Shown: positions 44,273 through 52,334 of the stretch, one piece after another
Layout of the letters: every line of letters starts with the position of its first letter
Position numbering within the stretch: position 1 is the first letter of the stretch
Assembly: GCA_002733575.1 (NCBI GenBank)
Contig: NVWB01000003.1
Coordinates: forward strand, 39,197-103,196
Reading direction: 5' to 3'
Source: Blastopirellula sp.
Lineage (GTDB): Bacteria > Planctomycetota > Planctomycetia > Pirellulales > Pirellulaceae
Length of the DNA: 64,000 bases
Translations under genes and position numbers: made by a program
The notes under the pieces: model-generated
Told to the model about the DNA's origin: nothing
Databases searched by the model: none
Seen by the model: the letters and a program-made list of their open reading frames with translations, nothing else

Positions 44273-45124
44273 TTAGTTGATGCTTGGTTCCAGACTAATT
44301 TTCGCCAAGACTTCAACCGTTTCGTCAAGTTGGGTTTCTGCAACCAACTCTTCGGTTCCGGCCATGCCAAAATAGGCTGCTACTTCGTCAGATACATCTG
44401 CAACTTCTGGCTGATTTAGTTGAATCTCTTCGGCAAAGTAACCTTCAGAATCAACAAGACGTTCGGCCACTTCGATGCGGGTTTGAATGTCTCGTAACAA
44501 GCTTTTGGTGCGTGCCAGATGACTATCATCAAACTGGAAGTCACTCGTGGTTTGAGCCACTTCGACCATTTTCATACGAGCTTCTAAGTTCTCGACATTG
44601 ACTTCTAACTGACGTTTTGAAGACAACATTCCGTCAAGCTTCGCACGAGCTGCCGAAAGTCCTTTTTCTCGGGCTCGCAAGATGCTTTCGAGCTTCACCC
44701 GAGTTGCATCTTGGGTCTTATACCGGGTAAATCGACTCGAAAGATCGGTTTGCACCTGATCTCGTGAGTAGCTATGACTGGCATAAACGTAAGTCGTTTT
44801 TCCTTCATCCAGATCGGTCTTAAGCCGCAGTAAATCGGCCTGGTCTCCATTGAGTCCATTTTGAAGCTTGGAAACCTGAAGCTGCATCCGTTCGACTTCT
44901 ACTTCTTCTTTCGCAATCAAGTGCATGTTGCGACGAATTTCGGGTGTCAGATTTTTAATCATCTGACGGGCTCGGTCTAATTCAAATTCAACCGGCACGC
45001 TGCCTTTTACCTGTTCCTGCAAGCGACTAGCGGTCGTTGAGACATAACTCGCTGCTCCGGTGCCAAACACTAATCCTAGAACCAGTGTTGAGCCTGTTCC
45101 AACTAATAATAATTTCTTAAACAT
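44273..45124 (-). CDS. Membrane-anchored coiled-coil protein (possible second start at 45199)
   Basis: The 283-aa product starts MFKKLLLVGTGSTLVLGLVFG, a single N-terminal TM helix. A long coiled coil follows at about 28-230 (VPVEFELDRARQMIKNLTPEIRRNMHLIAKEEVEVERMQLQVSKL, RVKLESILRAREKGLSAARAKLDGMLSSKRQLEVNVENLEARMKM), then a disordered acidic tail. The ATG at 45124 has GGAGG eight bases upstream. In the same frame, an ATG at 45199 has AAGGAG seven bases upstream and would add MCNHENECGMRHQAQRLHKK-type residues with two Cys and three His. Both could be used. It is divergent from a sigma-54-driven small gene. The planctomycete family has no known function. Confidence 0.82.
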   Translation of the reverse strand: MFKKLLLVGTGSTLVLGLVFGTGAASYVSTTASRLQEQVKGSVPVEFELDRARQMIKNLTPEIRRNMHLIAKEEVEVERMQLQVSKLQNGLNGDQADLLRLKTDLDEGKTTYVYASHSYSRDQVQTDLSSRFTRYKTQDATRVKLESILRAREKGLSAARAKLDGMLSSKRQLEVNVENLEARMKMVEVAQTTSDFQFDDSHLARTKSLLRDIQTRIEVAERLVDSEGYFAEEIQLNQPEVADVSDEVAAYFGMAGTEELVAETQLDETVEVLAKISLEPSIN

Positions 45125-45199
45125 GGTCAAATCCTCCATCTTTTTGTGGAGCCTTTGTGCTTGGTGACGCATGCCACATTCGTTTTCGTGATTGCACAT

Positions 45200-45624
45200 A
45201 AGGTAACTCCTTGTAGTAAAAACTGCCTGATACATGGGGGATTTCGCCAGCAAGCAGTCGATATTGGTAAATCTCCAAAAAACTTTTCAATGTTCTTGAA
45301 ATAAGGTCATTTTTCTTGTTTTGACCCAAAATAGGAGGCGGTCAAACCAAAGATGCCTCTAAATGATGCTTTTAGTCCGTGCAATGCTGTCAGAATGAGA
45401 TTGCCGTCGCAAAATGACAACAAGTTTTGAGAAACTTTTGAGAGAACCAATTAATTACAGATTGCGTAACAATAGAAGGAACAAGAGCTTACGAGTTATT
45501 TTCGCTAAAATTTGACAAAACAAGCGAACATGGCACCTCACTTGCACTGTCTTGATAGTAGCAACAACTCCTGTCAATGATGGAGTTCAGCCAATAGAGA
45601 AGAGAAGAGAAGAGGAGAGCTATC
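45200..45624. other. Divergent intergenic region with a sigma-54 promoter
   Basis: The 425 bases separate the coiled-coil gene (minus) from the 64-aa gene (plus). They contain a sigma-54 promoter at 45531-45545 and a small leader hairpin AACTCC/GGAGTT at 45566-45587. No other gene was seen. The space upstream of the promoter could hold enhancer-binding sites, but no clear inverted repeat was picked. Confidence 0.5.
45531..45545 (+). promoter_or_regulatory. Sigma-54 (RpoN) -24/-12 promoter
   Basis: TGGCAC-N5-TTGC is followed by AC. The GG (45532-45533) and GC (45544-45545) are ten bases apart, as sigma-54 requires. Transcription should start near 45557, giving a leader of about 68 bases to the ATG at 45625 with AGGAG in front. 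Confidence 0.72.
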
Positions 45625-45819
45625 ATGAATTACGAATCAGAATTGCCGACTTCACCGAAAAACTCCGGCATCACCTTAGAATCGCCTGTCGAGACCCAAT
45701 CTTGCCAGACCATCGCTGAGTTCTCTACCTGGCTCGACGCCGAACTTCAAAATCTAGAAGACAAATACGCGGATCAGATTACGCGTAAATCTCTGGCAGT
45801 TAGTCTTAAACGAAATTAA
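45625..45819 (+). CDS. Small soluble protein driven by a sigma-54 promoter
   Basis: The 64-aa product has a polar, disordered N-terminal half (SELPTSPKNSGITLESPVETQ). A C-terminal amphipathic helix follows (FSTWLDAELQNLEDKYADQI) with a basic end (TRKSLAVSLKRN). AGGAG eight bases before the ATG supports the start. It is divergent from the coiled-coil gene, so the two may be coregulated. The family is not recognised; the helix could mediate binding to a partner. Confidence 0.7.
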   Translation: MNYESELPTSPKNSGITLESPVETQSCQTIAEFSTWLDAELQNLEDKYADQITRKSLAVSLKRN

Positions 45820-45857
45820 TGCGGGTGGTGCCCTGGGATCAATAGCTAAAGAGTTGG

Positions 45858-46286
45858 CTAGATTGAACTCTCATCTTCCGAGTTCATCTCACGCTTTATT
45901 CTGCGATATTTTAATATCGAGTCGATGATATAAAAAATAGATGCTAGAAATATCGCCGCAAAAACGCACTTGTGTATCATTTTGGTGGTTAACACCGCTA
46001 CTGCCAAGAATAAAAGTGAATTGAGAAAACCAAAACCAGCGCACGCCAAGTAACGAAAGGCTAAGGCTCTATCAGTATATAATTCACCACGTTTTTGTAG
46101 ACGAACGAAAAAAAGCTCTGCGATACCCGCGTAAATAAAAACGAGTGAGATGAGGGAACCTATAACGTAGTCACTGATCGTTGCTTGAAACAAAAAGATC
46201 ACTGGTACAATGGCAAGAAAAAAACAAACAACAGCTCTCAGTGAACTGGCGTTGGTTTGATTATGATCGCTTTGTTGTTCTGACAC
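45858..46286 (-). CDS. Four-TM membrane protein, paralogue 1
   Basis: The 142-aa product has four hydrophobic helices (AVVCFFLAIVPVIFLFQ, VIGSLISLVFIYAGIAELFF, FGFLNSLLFLAVAVL, CVFAAIFLASIFYIIDSIL) and a charged tail (KYRRIKREMNSEDESSI). It starts with GTG, preceded by GAGG. It shares length, helix order, the QSD near the start and an acidic end with the next gene, 50 bases upstream on the same strand. AT-rich relative to the heptose genes next door. Function unknown. Confidence 0.7.
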   Translation of the reverse strand: MSEQQSDHNQTNASSLRAVVCFFLAIVPVIFLFQATISDYVIGSLISLVFIYAGIAELFFVRLQKRGELYTDRALAFRYLACAGFGFLNSLLFLAVAVLTTKMIHKCVFAAIFLASIFYIIDSILKYRRIKREMNSEDESSI

Positions 46287-46336
46287 GTTTCACTTGCCCT
46301 CAGTCAATATCTAAAAAAACATACCAGGCTTTGCTT

Positions 46337-46771
46337 CTAAGGTTCAGAATCACTCTTCAGTAATTCCACTCTCCGCTTCAATTCGCAAGATTTTCTATAT
46401 CTCTCAATAACGAGAAAGACTTGAGAGAGTGATAAAGCTGAGAAGAGAACGATTATCACCATGCTGGTTGATGTCATTGCTAGAACCATCGAGAGTATCA
46501 CAAGAATAAAAAAGAAGACCGCTTGTTCCTTGCACTGGATAATTCGAGTGCTGTCACTGTGTAAGACCCCATGCTTTACACGTTGGTAATTCCTATATGC
46601 GATGAAGGCTCCCATGATAAACCAGAGCGAATAGAGAGTAAAGACAACTACTCCCTGCACGTTGGTTGATGTAATTGCAAATGCCAAGCACATAATCACA
46701 AACAGAAAACAACCAACGGCAGAAAGAATAAACCCTGTGGCAGATTCTCGGTCACTTTGCAAGTTCGACAT
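46337..46771 (-). CDS. Four-TM membrane protein, paralogue 2
   Basis: The 144-aa product has four helices (ILSAVGCFLFVIMCLAFAI, VVVFTLYSLWFIMGAFIAY, AVFFFILVILSMVLAM, MVIIVLFSALSLSQVFLVI) and a basic-then-acidic tail (RYRKSCELKRRVELLKSDSEP). It is a tandem paralogue of the 45858 gene. The TST repeats at the helix 1 and helix 3 ends suggest an internal two-helix duplication. Function unknown. Confidence 0.7.
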   Translation of the reverse strand: MSNLQSDRESATGFILSAVGCFLFVIMCLAFAITSTNVQGVVVFTLYSLWFIMGAFIAYRNYQRVKHGVLHSDSTRIIQCKEQAVFFFILVILSMVLAMTSTSMVIIVLFSALSLSQVFLVIERYRKSCELKRRVELLKSDSEP

Positions 46772-46922
46772 AGCTCAGTCTCTCTACAACGTACACATGC
46801 CTAACAATATAACATTGTCTACCAACGCCCCCCCGGCATTGTTTAGAATAAGTGTAACCCATTGGCCGGCGTTCTCCAAAAAAACACGGCTACCCAGAAA
46901 TTCATTGAGCTACTGCAACCAA

Positions 46923-47972
46923 TTAAGCCGCGATGATCAGACCAGTTTCAAGATGTTGCAGCACCGCTGCGAGAACTTGGTCGACGCCCAGCTCTTTCAT
47001 ACATTGATGCGTTTTCAGCGGGCAACTGCGTTTGGCACAAGGGCCACAATCGAGTTTGTTGAATAAGACGGTTTCGGCGGTGTTGTAATTGTTGGCCCAA
47101 CGTGGGTCAGTCGGGCCAAACATGGTGACCGTAGGGACTTGAAACGCCGCAGCAAAATGACGCGGGCCACTATCGGTGGTCACCAAAACCGATGCCCGTT
47201 GGATACACGCCTTGCTGATTCCAATGCTGACTTGTTCCGTCGCCAAACTATGGGCGGCCGGGTGATTGATTTGTTGTTGAATTTCGGCCACGGTTTCACG
47301 TTCGCCAGGACCACAAATCAGCAGCACCGCATTTTGTGGATCGGCCAAAAGGCGTTTTCCCAGTTCGACATAATGCTCTGCCGGCCAGTGTTTGGCCACG
47401 CCATAGGCACCGCCAGAGTTCATCGCGATCACACGTTTGCCGTGGAGTTTAAATCGGTTCCAATACTCGTTGACCGTTTTATCATTCTCGGGCAAAGTGC
47501 CGGCCACGGTTTGCCGGTCCACGGTTTTGAACCCGGCCAGTTCAGTCAACTTCAAATAAGAATCAACCGCCGATATTGGAACATACTTGCCGTTTTCTTT
47601 TAGCGGAGGCAGGTGATGCGTCAACATCGGGCCACGCCAGTTGCGGGCATAACCAACACGTTTGGTAATCCCAGCAAACCAAGCCAACGCGGCGGTTCGT
47701 AGAGAGTTCGACAGAAGCACAATGGAATCAAATTGCTCGGCCTTCACCTGTTGAACCACTGGCCAGAATTTATGCGAGCGGTCTTTGGTTTTCTTCTCTA
47801 AGAAGATTTCACCATCAAGCAAGTCCGAACCTGCCAGAACCTCACGAACATACGGTTTCATAATGCCGACAAGTTCGTCACCTGGCGAAAGACTTTCACG
47901 AATCGCCTTGAGCGCAGGTGTGGCCATCACAACATCGCCAATCCAGTTGGGCAAAACGACTGCAACTTTCAT
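46923..47972 (-). CDS. waaF: Lipopolysaccharide heptosyltransferase II (family 9 glycosyltransferase)
   Basis: The 349-aa product transfers heptose from ADP-L-glycero-beta-D-manno-heptose to the LPS inner core at the inner face of the cytoplasmic membrane. 'MKVAVVLPNWIGDVVMATPALKAIRE' is the N-terminal signature. 'VIAMNSGGAYGVAKHWPAEHYVELGKRL' and 'VLVTTDSGPRHFAAAFQVPTVTMFGPTDPRW' form the donor-binding half, and 'LDCGPCAKRSCPLKTHQCMKEL' is the WaaF C-terminal Cys block. It starts 26 bases after hldE on the same strand and is surely cotranscribed. Confidence 0.93.
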   Translation of the reverse strand: MKVAVVLPNWIGDVVMATPALKAIRESLSPGDELVGIMKPYVREVLAGSDLLDGEIFLEKKTKDRSHKFWPVVQQVKAEQFDSIVLLSNSLRTAALAWFAGITKRVGYARNWRGPMLTHHLPPLKENGKYVPISAVDSYLKLTELAGFKTVDRQTVAGTLPENDKTVNEYWNRFKLHGKRVIAMNSGGAYGVAKHWPAEHYVELGKRLLADPQNAVLLICGPGERETVAEIQQQINHPAAHSLATEQVSIGISKACIQRASVLVTTDSGPRHFAAAFQVPTVTMFGPTDPRWANNYNTAETVLFNKLDCGPCAKRSCPLKTHQCMKELGVDQVLAAVLQHLETGLIIAA

Positions 47973-47998
47973 CTAACTTCGTTTCCTTCAATCTATAC

Positions 47999-49501
47999 TT
48001 ACGCGATTTTAAGACGAATCGGTTCCGAAACTGAAACCTTGTTGATGATTTCAGTGGTTGAGAAACCGTCCACGATATCGACCAAGCGAACTTCTCCGCC
48101 GTATGATTGCAAAATATCGTAGCCGGGAATTTCTTCTTTCACGTAATGTCCGCCTTTGACCAAAATATCAGGTCGTACCGCGGCAATTAAATCGTAAGGC
48201 GTCTCTTCATCAAAAATCACCACATACGCCACGCAAGACAAAGCGGCCAACATCGCGGCGCGTTCGTTTTCGCTAATGATCGGACGCTGGGGCCCTTTCA
48301 AGTCGGAAACCGACCGGTCACTATTCAGCCCGATGACCAACAAGTCTCCCATCTGTGAAGACTGGTTCAAGTTGGTCACGTGCCCAAAGTGCAGCAAGTC
48401 AAAACAGCCGTTGGTGAACACAATTTTTTGTCCACGCCGGCGGTGTTCTTCGGCAATTCGCGTTATCTGATCTTGGGTAACAATCTTCTTGTTGCCTGGC
48501 TGATGTTTATTGGTCAGTTCGGCTTCGATTTCTGCCAGTGGAATCACGACCACACCGGATTTCTCCACTTCCAAACCAGCCGCCACGTTGGCAAGTCGCA
48601 CTGCGTTTTCTTTCGAGAGCCCTGAGCCTAAGCAAGCACCCAACATCGCCAGTACCATATCGCCAGCGCCGGTGATATCGTAAACCGATCGGGCTTCGGT
48701 CGGGAAATGGCTGGTGGTGCCAGACGAATTCACCAACGCCATGCCGTCGCTATCAAGCGTCACGATCACCGACTCAACATCCAACTGTTCGCACAATGCC
48801 AGACCTGCTGCCGTGGCATCTTCAGGCGAATTCAATTTCAGCCCTGTCGCCATTTCGGTTTCAATGCGGTTGGCCTTAATCAGAGAGGCCCCACGATAAC
48901 GCTCGTAGTCGTGACCACGCATTGGATCAACCAGCACAGGCAGCCCGGCGGTTTTGGCGGCTCTTAAAATGATTCGCAAAAAATTCGGAGTACAAACCCC
49001 TTTGGCATAATCGGACACCAATACCACATCGCATTGATCGAGCATGCTGAGCGTTTTATAAGTGAGCTCGCGTTCGATTTCCGCCGAAAGCAAATCGGTC
49101 TTCTCGTGATCGACTCGCAGAATTTGACTCGGGTGCCTGGCCCCGGCTCGACCAACAAACCGTTCTTTGACGGTGGTCGGGCGGCTGTCATCGGTCATCA
49201 CCAATCGGGTCTCGATTCCCGATTCTTGCAGAAGCTCAACCGTTTCGGTTCCGGCAGCGTCATCGCCGACCACACCAACCGCAACCACATCGCAATCTAG
49301 TCCGCGTAGCATGTTACAAACATTGGCCGCGCCGCCCAGTCGAGATTCTTGTTTATCGGCCCGCAGGACAATCACCGGAGACTCTTGGCTAACGCGCTCG
49401 GCATCTCCATACGTATATTTATCAAGGATTAGATCCCCGATGACTAACACTTTTGCTTTTTTAAGCTGCTGCAACGACGCAAGCAATTGTTCGTGATTCA
49501 T
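47999..49501 (-). CDS. hldE: Bifunctional heptose 7-phosphate kinase / heptose 1-phosphate adenylyltransferase
   Basis: The 500-aa product carries two domains. Residues 1-330 are a PfkB/ribokinase-type kinase (KVLVIGDLILDKYTYGDAERVSQESP, RLGGAANVCNMLRGLDCDVVAVGVVGDD, DITGAGDMVLAMLGA with the catalytic Asp). Residues about 355-490 are a nucleotidyltransferase (KIVFTNGCFDLLHFGHVTNL, GDLLVIGLNSDRSVSDLKGPQRPI, DILVKGGHY). It makes ADP-heptose for the LPS core in two steps. GmhA and GmhB are not in the window. First gene of the heptose operon, with waaF behind it. Confidence 0.95.
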   Translation of the reverse strand: MNHEQLLASLQQLKKAKVLVIGDLILDKYTYGDAERVSQESPVIVLRADKQESRLGGAANVCNMLRGLDCDVVAVGVVGDDAAGTETVELLQESGIETRLVMTDDSRPTTVKERFVGRAGARHPSQILRVDHEKTDLLSAEIERELTYKTLSMLDQCDVVLVSDYAKGVCTPNFLRIILRAAKTAGLPVLVDPMRGHDYERYRGASLIKANRIETEMATGLKLNSPEDATAAGLALCEQLDVESVIVTLDSDGMALVNSSGTTSHFPTEARSVYDITGAGDMVLAMLGACLGSGLSKENAVRLANVAAGLEVEKSGVVVIPLAEIEAELTNKHQPGNKKIVTQDQITRIAEEHRRRGQKIVFTNGCFDLLHFGHVTNLNQSSQMGDLLVIGLNSDRSVSDLKGPQRPIISENERAAMLAALSCVAYVVIFDEETPYDLIAAVRPDILVKGGHYVKEEIPGYDILQSYGGEVRLVDIVDGFSTTEIINKVSVSEPIRLKIA

Positions 49502-49723
49502 GACGTCTTCCTTGACGTATCGAGTTTAGCGGATCTGTCTCTACAGACCAAAGTCCTGTATTTATACCCGGTTTAGCAGTTACGACAAATACTGTTTTGT
49601 GCGAATTCCCAGACGGTCTATCCGTTTATTATCTTTGCTCAATCGCCTATTCTTACATTGACATTTGCCGGGTAAAATAGTCGCTTACCCACTGTTTTTA
49701 CTTAGAAAGAACGACCAACGCTC

Positions 49724-50362
49724 ATGTCTGACTCCAGTGCTAGCACTAGCTGTATCATGTATTTAATTCGCCATGGTGCCACAGAAAATAACTTGAAAAA
49801 ACCGGCCGTTTTGCAAGGAAAAGGGCTCAATGGCCCGCTCTCGCCCACCGGAATCGAACAAGCCCAACAAACGGCCCTGTTCCTGGCCGACCATCCAATC
49901 TCGGCCATCTACAGCAGCCCAATGCTGCGGGCCATGCAAACCGCCGCAGCGATTGCGAGCCAACACACCGGAATGAAGATTGCTCAAGTGCCGTCGATTA
50001 TCGAAGTCGACGTCGGCCACTGGGAAGGCCGCGACTGGGGCGATATCCAAACCAATGACCCTGAAGAATATGCCCAACACATGAGCGACCCGTCAAAGTT
50101 CCCGTACCCCGGCGGAGAAAGCATGCAGCAAGTCCAACAGCGGTGCGTGCCAGAACTACTACGCATCCTCAACGAAAACACCGGCCACATTGTGGTAACC
50201 GCCCACAACGTAGTCAACCGCTCCATGGTCGCCCACCTACTCAACAGCCCCTTGAAACAAGCCCGCCAAATCCGCCAAGACAACTGCGGTATTAATGTGA
50301 TACGCCGCAAAGGCGATAGAGTGGAATTGATGACAGTGAATTCGGTTTTTCACTTGGGGTGA
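49724..50362 (+). CDS. Histidine phosphatase family protein (phosphoglycerate-mutase-like)
   Basis: The 212-aa product has the catalytic RHG motif in 'CIMYLIRHGATENNLKKP' and 'AIYSSPMLRAMQTAAAIA'. It also has the acid 'IIEVDVGHWEGRDWGDI', 'YPGGESMQQVQQR' and the second His in 'HIVVTAHNVVNRSMVAHLL'. The usual VSHGG is replaced by VTAHN, which still provides the histidine. Substrates in this family range from phosphoglycerates to cobalamin or sugar phosphates and cannot be told here. It is divergent from hldE. Confidence 0.9.
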   Translation: MSDSSASTSCIMYLIRHGATENNLKKPAVLQGKGLNGPLSPTGIEQAQQTALFLADHPISAIYSSPMLRAMQTAAAIASQHTGMKIAQVPSIIEVDVGHWEGRDWGDIQTNDPEEYAQHMSDPSKFPYPGGESMQQVQQRCVPELLRILNENTGHIVVTAHNVVNRSMVAHLLNSPLKQARQIRQDNCGINVIRRKGDRVELMTVNSVFHLG

Positions 50363-50590
50363 TGGGTGAATTTGTCCTGGGTGGCACCGATGATGATTCC
50401 GGCGTTGGCTTGGCTTCAGGTACAAACGTATTCGGAACATCGTCGGTGTGGCCGTTAGGCCATCAGAGGTTACAGGGGTCAAGTATATTCTCTCACGATG
50501 GATGGCGGCCAAGCGTATGCGTTTCGATGGAATCCATTTTTCGTGGTCGTTGTATTCGGCTGGAGAATTTATTGTTCGAGACCATCCATC

Positions 50591-51259
50591 CTATGGGACT
50601 TCGGCTTTCTCCAAGAAATCTGACAGCCGCTGCTTTATCGATTTCACACCACGCTTAAGCAATTCGCCGCCAACCTCTTTGGCAGATGCCTGGGCCATGC
50701 GGGTTGCCTGTAGATCATCTTCGGTCCCGAATTCTCGATCTGGCCCAGAAGAGCGAACGGTAATCTTTGTGCCGAGTAGTTGTTCATCTACTTGTAGCTC
50801 AAGTGGCTGACTCCAAACATCTTTCTTACGCGGCCAGCCGTTGGTCGAAATATAGGCTTCATCATTTTTAATCTGCTCGAATAATTCGTCGGCGATCTTG
50901 GCTATTTGTTGTTCAGTTTGTTCGATTCTTTTTATCTGAATTTGTTCTTGGTAAGAAACAGCAGCAGTCATACCTAAGATCATTAATACTACCGTGCCAA
51001 AAATGTAGAACTTGACATTCCAGTCGTCTAACTTTGACTCCATGTTATTCTGATTACTCTGTGAACCGTCTTCCGTAGTCTTGCGTTCTTCTTTCCGCTG
51101 TTGATATTGATTTCTTGCAGCTTCTTTACCTTTGGTGAACCATAAGACAATAAACTCCAGAATCATAAACACGGTCATAAAGACAAGCTGAACAAGAAGA
51201 ATTACGAACTCGAAGAGTAGCGAAATCAATCCTATTATTAGTTCTGCAATTGCTTCCAT
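50591..51259 (-). CDS. Membrane protein with GspG-like C-terminal segment
   Basis: The 222-aa product has a long N-terminal hydrophobic stretch (about 5-43, probably two helices). A polar linker, a second TM helix (KFYIFGTVVLMILGMTAAVSY, about 84-104) and a coiled segment follow. The ending 'WPRKKDVWSQPLELQV' and 'SSGPDREFGTEDDLQATRM' resembles the Ca-binding C-terminus of type II secretion pseudopilin GspG (SSGPDG..GTEDDI). The N-terminal pilin cleavage motif is absent, so this is a membrane protein that borrowed the pseudopilin head rather than a true GspG. Function unknown. Confidence 0.7.
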   Translation of the reverse strand: MEAIAELIIGLISLLFEFVILLVQLVFMTVFMILEFIVLWFTKGKEAARNQYQQRKEERKTTEDGSQSNQNNMESKLDDWNVKFYIFGTVVLMILGMTAAVSYQEQIQIKRIEQTEQQIAKIADELFEQIKNDEAYISTNGWPRKKDVWSQPLELQVDEQLLGTKITVRSSGPDREFGTEDDLQATRMAQASAKEVGGELLKRGVKSIKQRLSDFLEKAEVP

Positions 51260-51351
51260 ATTACGGCGTCTTCTTCGTCGGGCTCAATTGAATTATTTAA
51301 CCTGTTTATCATAACAGGAGCAGATAGCTAATGCACCTGAAATGATGGAGG

Positions 51352-51957
51352 TTACAGAACCGATTTTAGGTCATTGAGAGACCGGAGTGTCAATGAATCG
51401 GATGCGTGTGCACTTCGATCTAATAATATACTACGAATCCCATAACTTGCCGGGCCTTCCACATCGCAACGTAAACTATCACCAACCATTAATGTTGTTG
51501 AAGGATCTGCGTTGAGGCGAGCTAACGCTATTTGATAAATTTTTGGATCGGGCTTTGCAACGCCTTCATCGCAAGAAAACACCGTTGCATCGAAGAATTG
51601 ATTGAGACCTAGTGTATCGCAAGGTTGCCGATAAGGAGATGCCAAGTTAGAGATGAGCCCTAGCTGGATGTTCTTCCCTTTCAAGTACTCAAGCGTACTC
51701 ATCGTGTCATCGTAAGTTGTGGCAGATGCTATATCCCTTTGTAAATCAAATTCAATTTCTTCGATCTCTTCTGGAATTGGAATCTCCAATACGTGACAAA
51801 ATTCTGTAGCAGAATTTGCATCAACAACCAGAGACTCACGCAGCCGTGAACGTGTAGGTTTTGAATCACACAGCCTCATGTACGGTCGTCGATTTTCTTT
51901 CAAATAGATTAGTGTTCCATATAAGTCAAACAGAACTGTAGATTTCACTTCTGGCAT
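51352..51957 (-). CDS. HAD-superfamily hydrolase
   Basis: The 201-aa product has HAD motif I 'TVLFDLYGTLIYL' (nucleophile Asp11; DxYGT rather than DxDGT), motif II 'LGLISNLASPY', motif III Lys in 'DEGVAKPDPKIYQIAL' and motif IV 'TLMVGDSLRCDVEGPASYGIRSILLDR'. The second Asp of motif I is replaced by Tyr, as in some haloacid-dehalogenase-type members; this may change the reaction from phosphatase to another hydrolysis. Its ATG lies 13 bases inside the upstream gene, so the two are translationally coupled. Confidence 0.88.
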   Translation of the reverse strand: MPEVKSTVLFDLYGTLIYLKENRRPYMRLCDSKPTRSRLRESLVVDANSATEFCHVLEIPIPEEIEEIEFDLQRDIASATTYDDTMSTLEYLKGKNIQLGLISNLASPYRQPCDTLGLNQFFDATVFSCDEGVAKPDPKIYQIALARLNADPSTTLMVGDSLRCDVEGPASYGIRSILLDRSAHASDSLTLRSLNDLKSVL

Positions 51958-52334
51958 AACATTACTGTTCCTTCATGGAAGAAGTAGACAGCTAGTTTTC
52001 CCGCAGCTATTGAAAACACCGCATCGTGATCCATTCCTAATTCAATTGCTCGGGCTGTGGTAATTGAAACTGGCTCCGAGGATTCGTGAAAATCAATAAA
52101 GACCCCAGTGGTTGACTCAGAGATATCAGCCAGATACGGCAATTCAGTACAGTATTGTTTATCAAGATGTTGGTAGAGCTTTGAAGAATTTTTGAGCAAC
52201 TGCTTTGGACGATTTACTAATAAGTGCAACCACCGTTCTTGGCGGTGAGATTGCACGAAAGAATGAACAAACGCGGTCATATGATCACGATAGGTTTCGA
52301 TTTCACACAGTTGATCGATTGATTTATCGGCCAT
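51945..52334 (-). CDS. Unknown protein, middle gene of an overlapping cassette
   Basis: The 129-aa product is soluble with a helical N-terminal half (IDQLCEIETYRDHMTAFVHSFVQSHRQERWLHLLV) and a beta-rich C-terminal half (TGVFIDFHESSEPVSITTARAIELGMDHDAVFSIAAGKLAVYFFHEGTVMLCQK). It overlaps the preceding gene by 11 bases and the HAD gene by 13. I do not recognise the family; the size and setting resemble small immunity or antitoxin-like proteins, but no motif proves this. Confidence 0.7.
   Translation of the reverse strand: MADKSIDQLCEIETYRDHMTAFVHSFVQSHRQERWLHLLVNRPKQLLKNSSKLYQHLDKQYCTELPYLADISESTTGVFIDFHESSEPVSITTARAIELGMDHDAVFSIAAGKLAVYFFHEGTVMLCQK

Noticed and set aside
44258-44290. Hairpin CAAGCATCA/TGATGCTTG at the end of the coiled-coil gene
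   Set aside because: It overlaps the stop codon and has no T-run on the minus strand, so it does not qualify as a terminator.
47139-47603. 154-aa plus-strand frame
   Set aside because: Shadow of waaF; its residues reflect complementary waaF codons.
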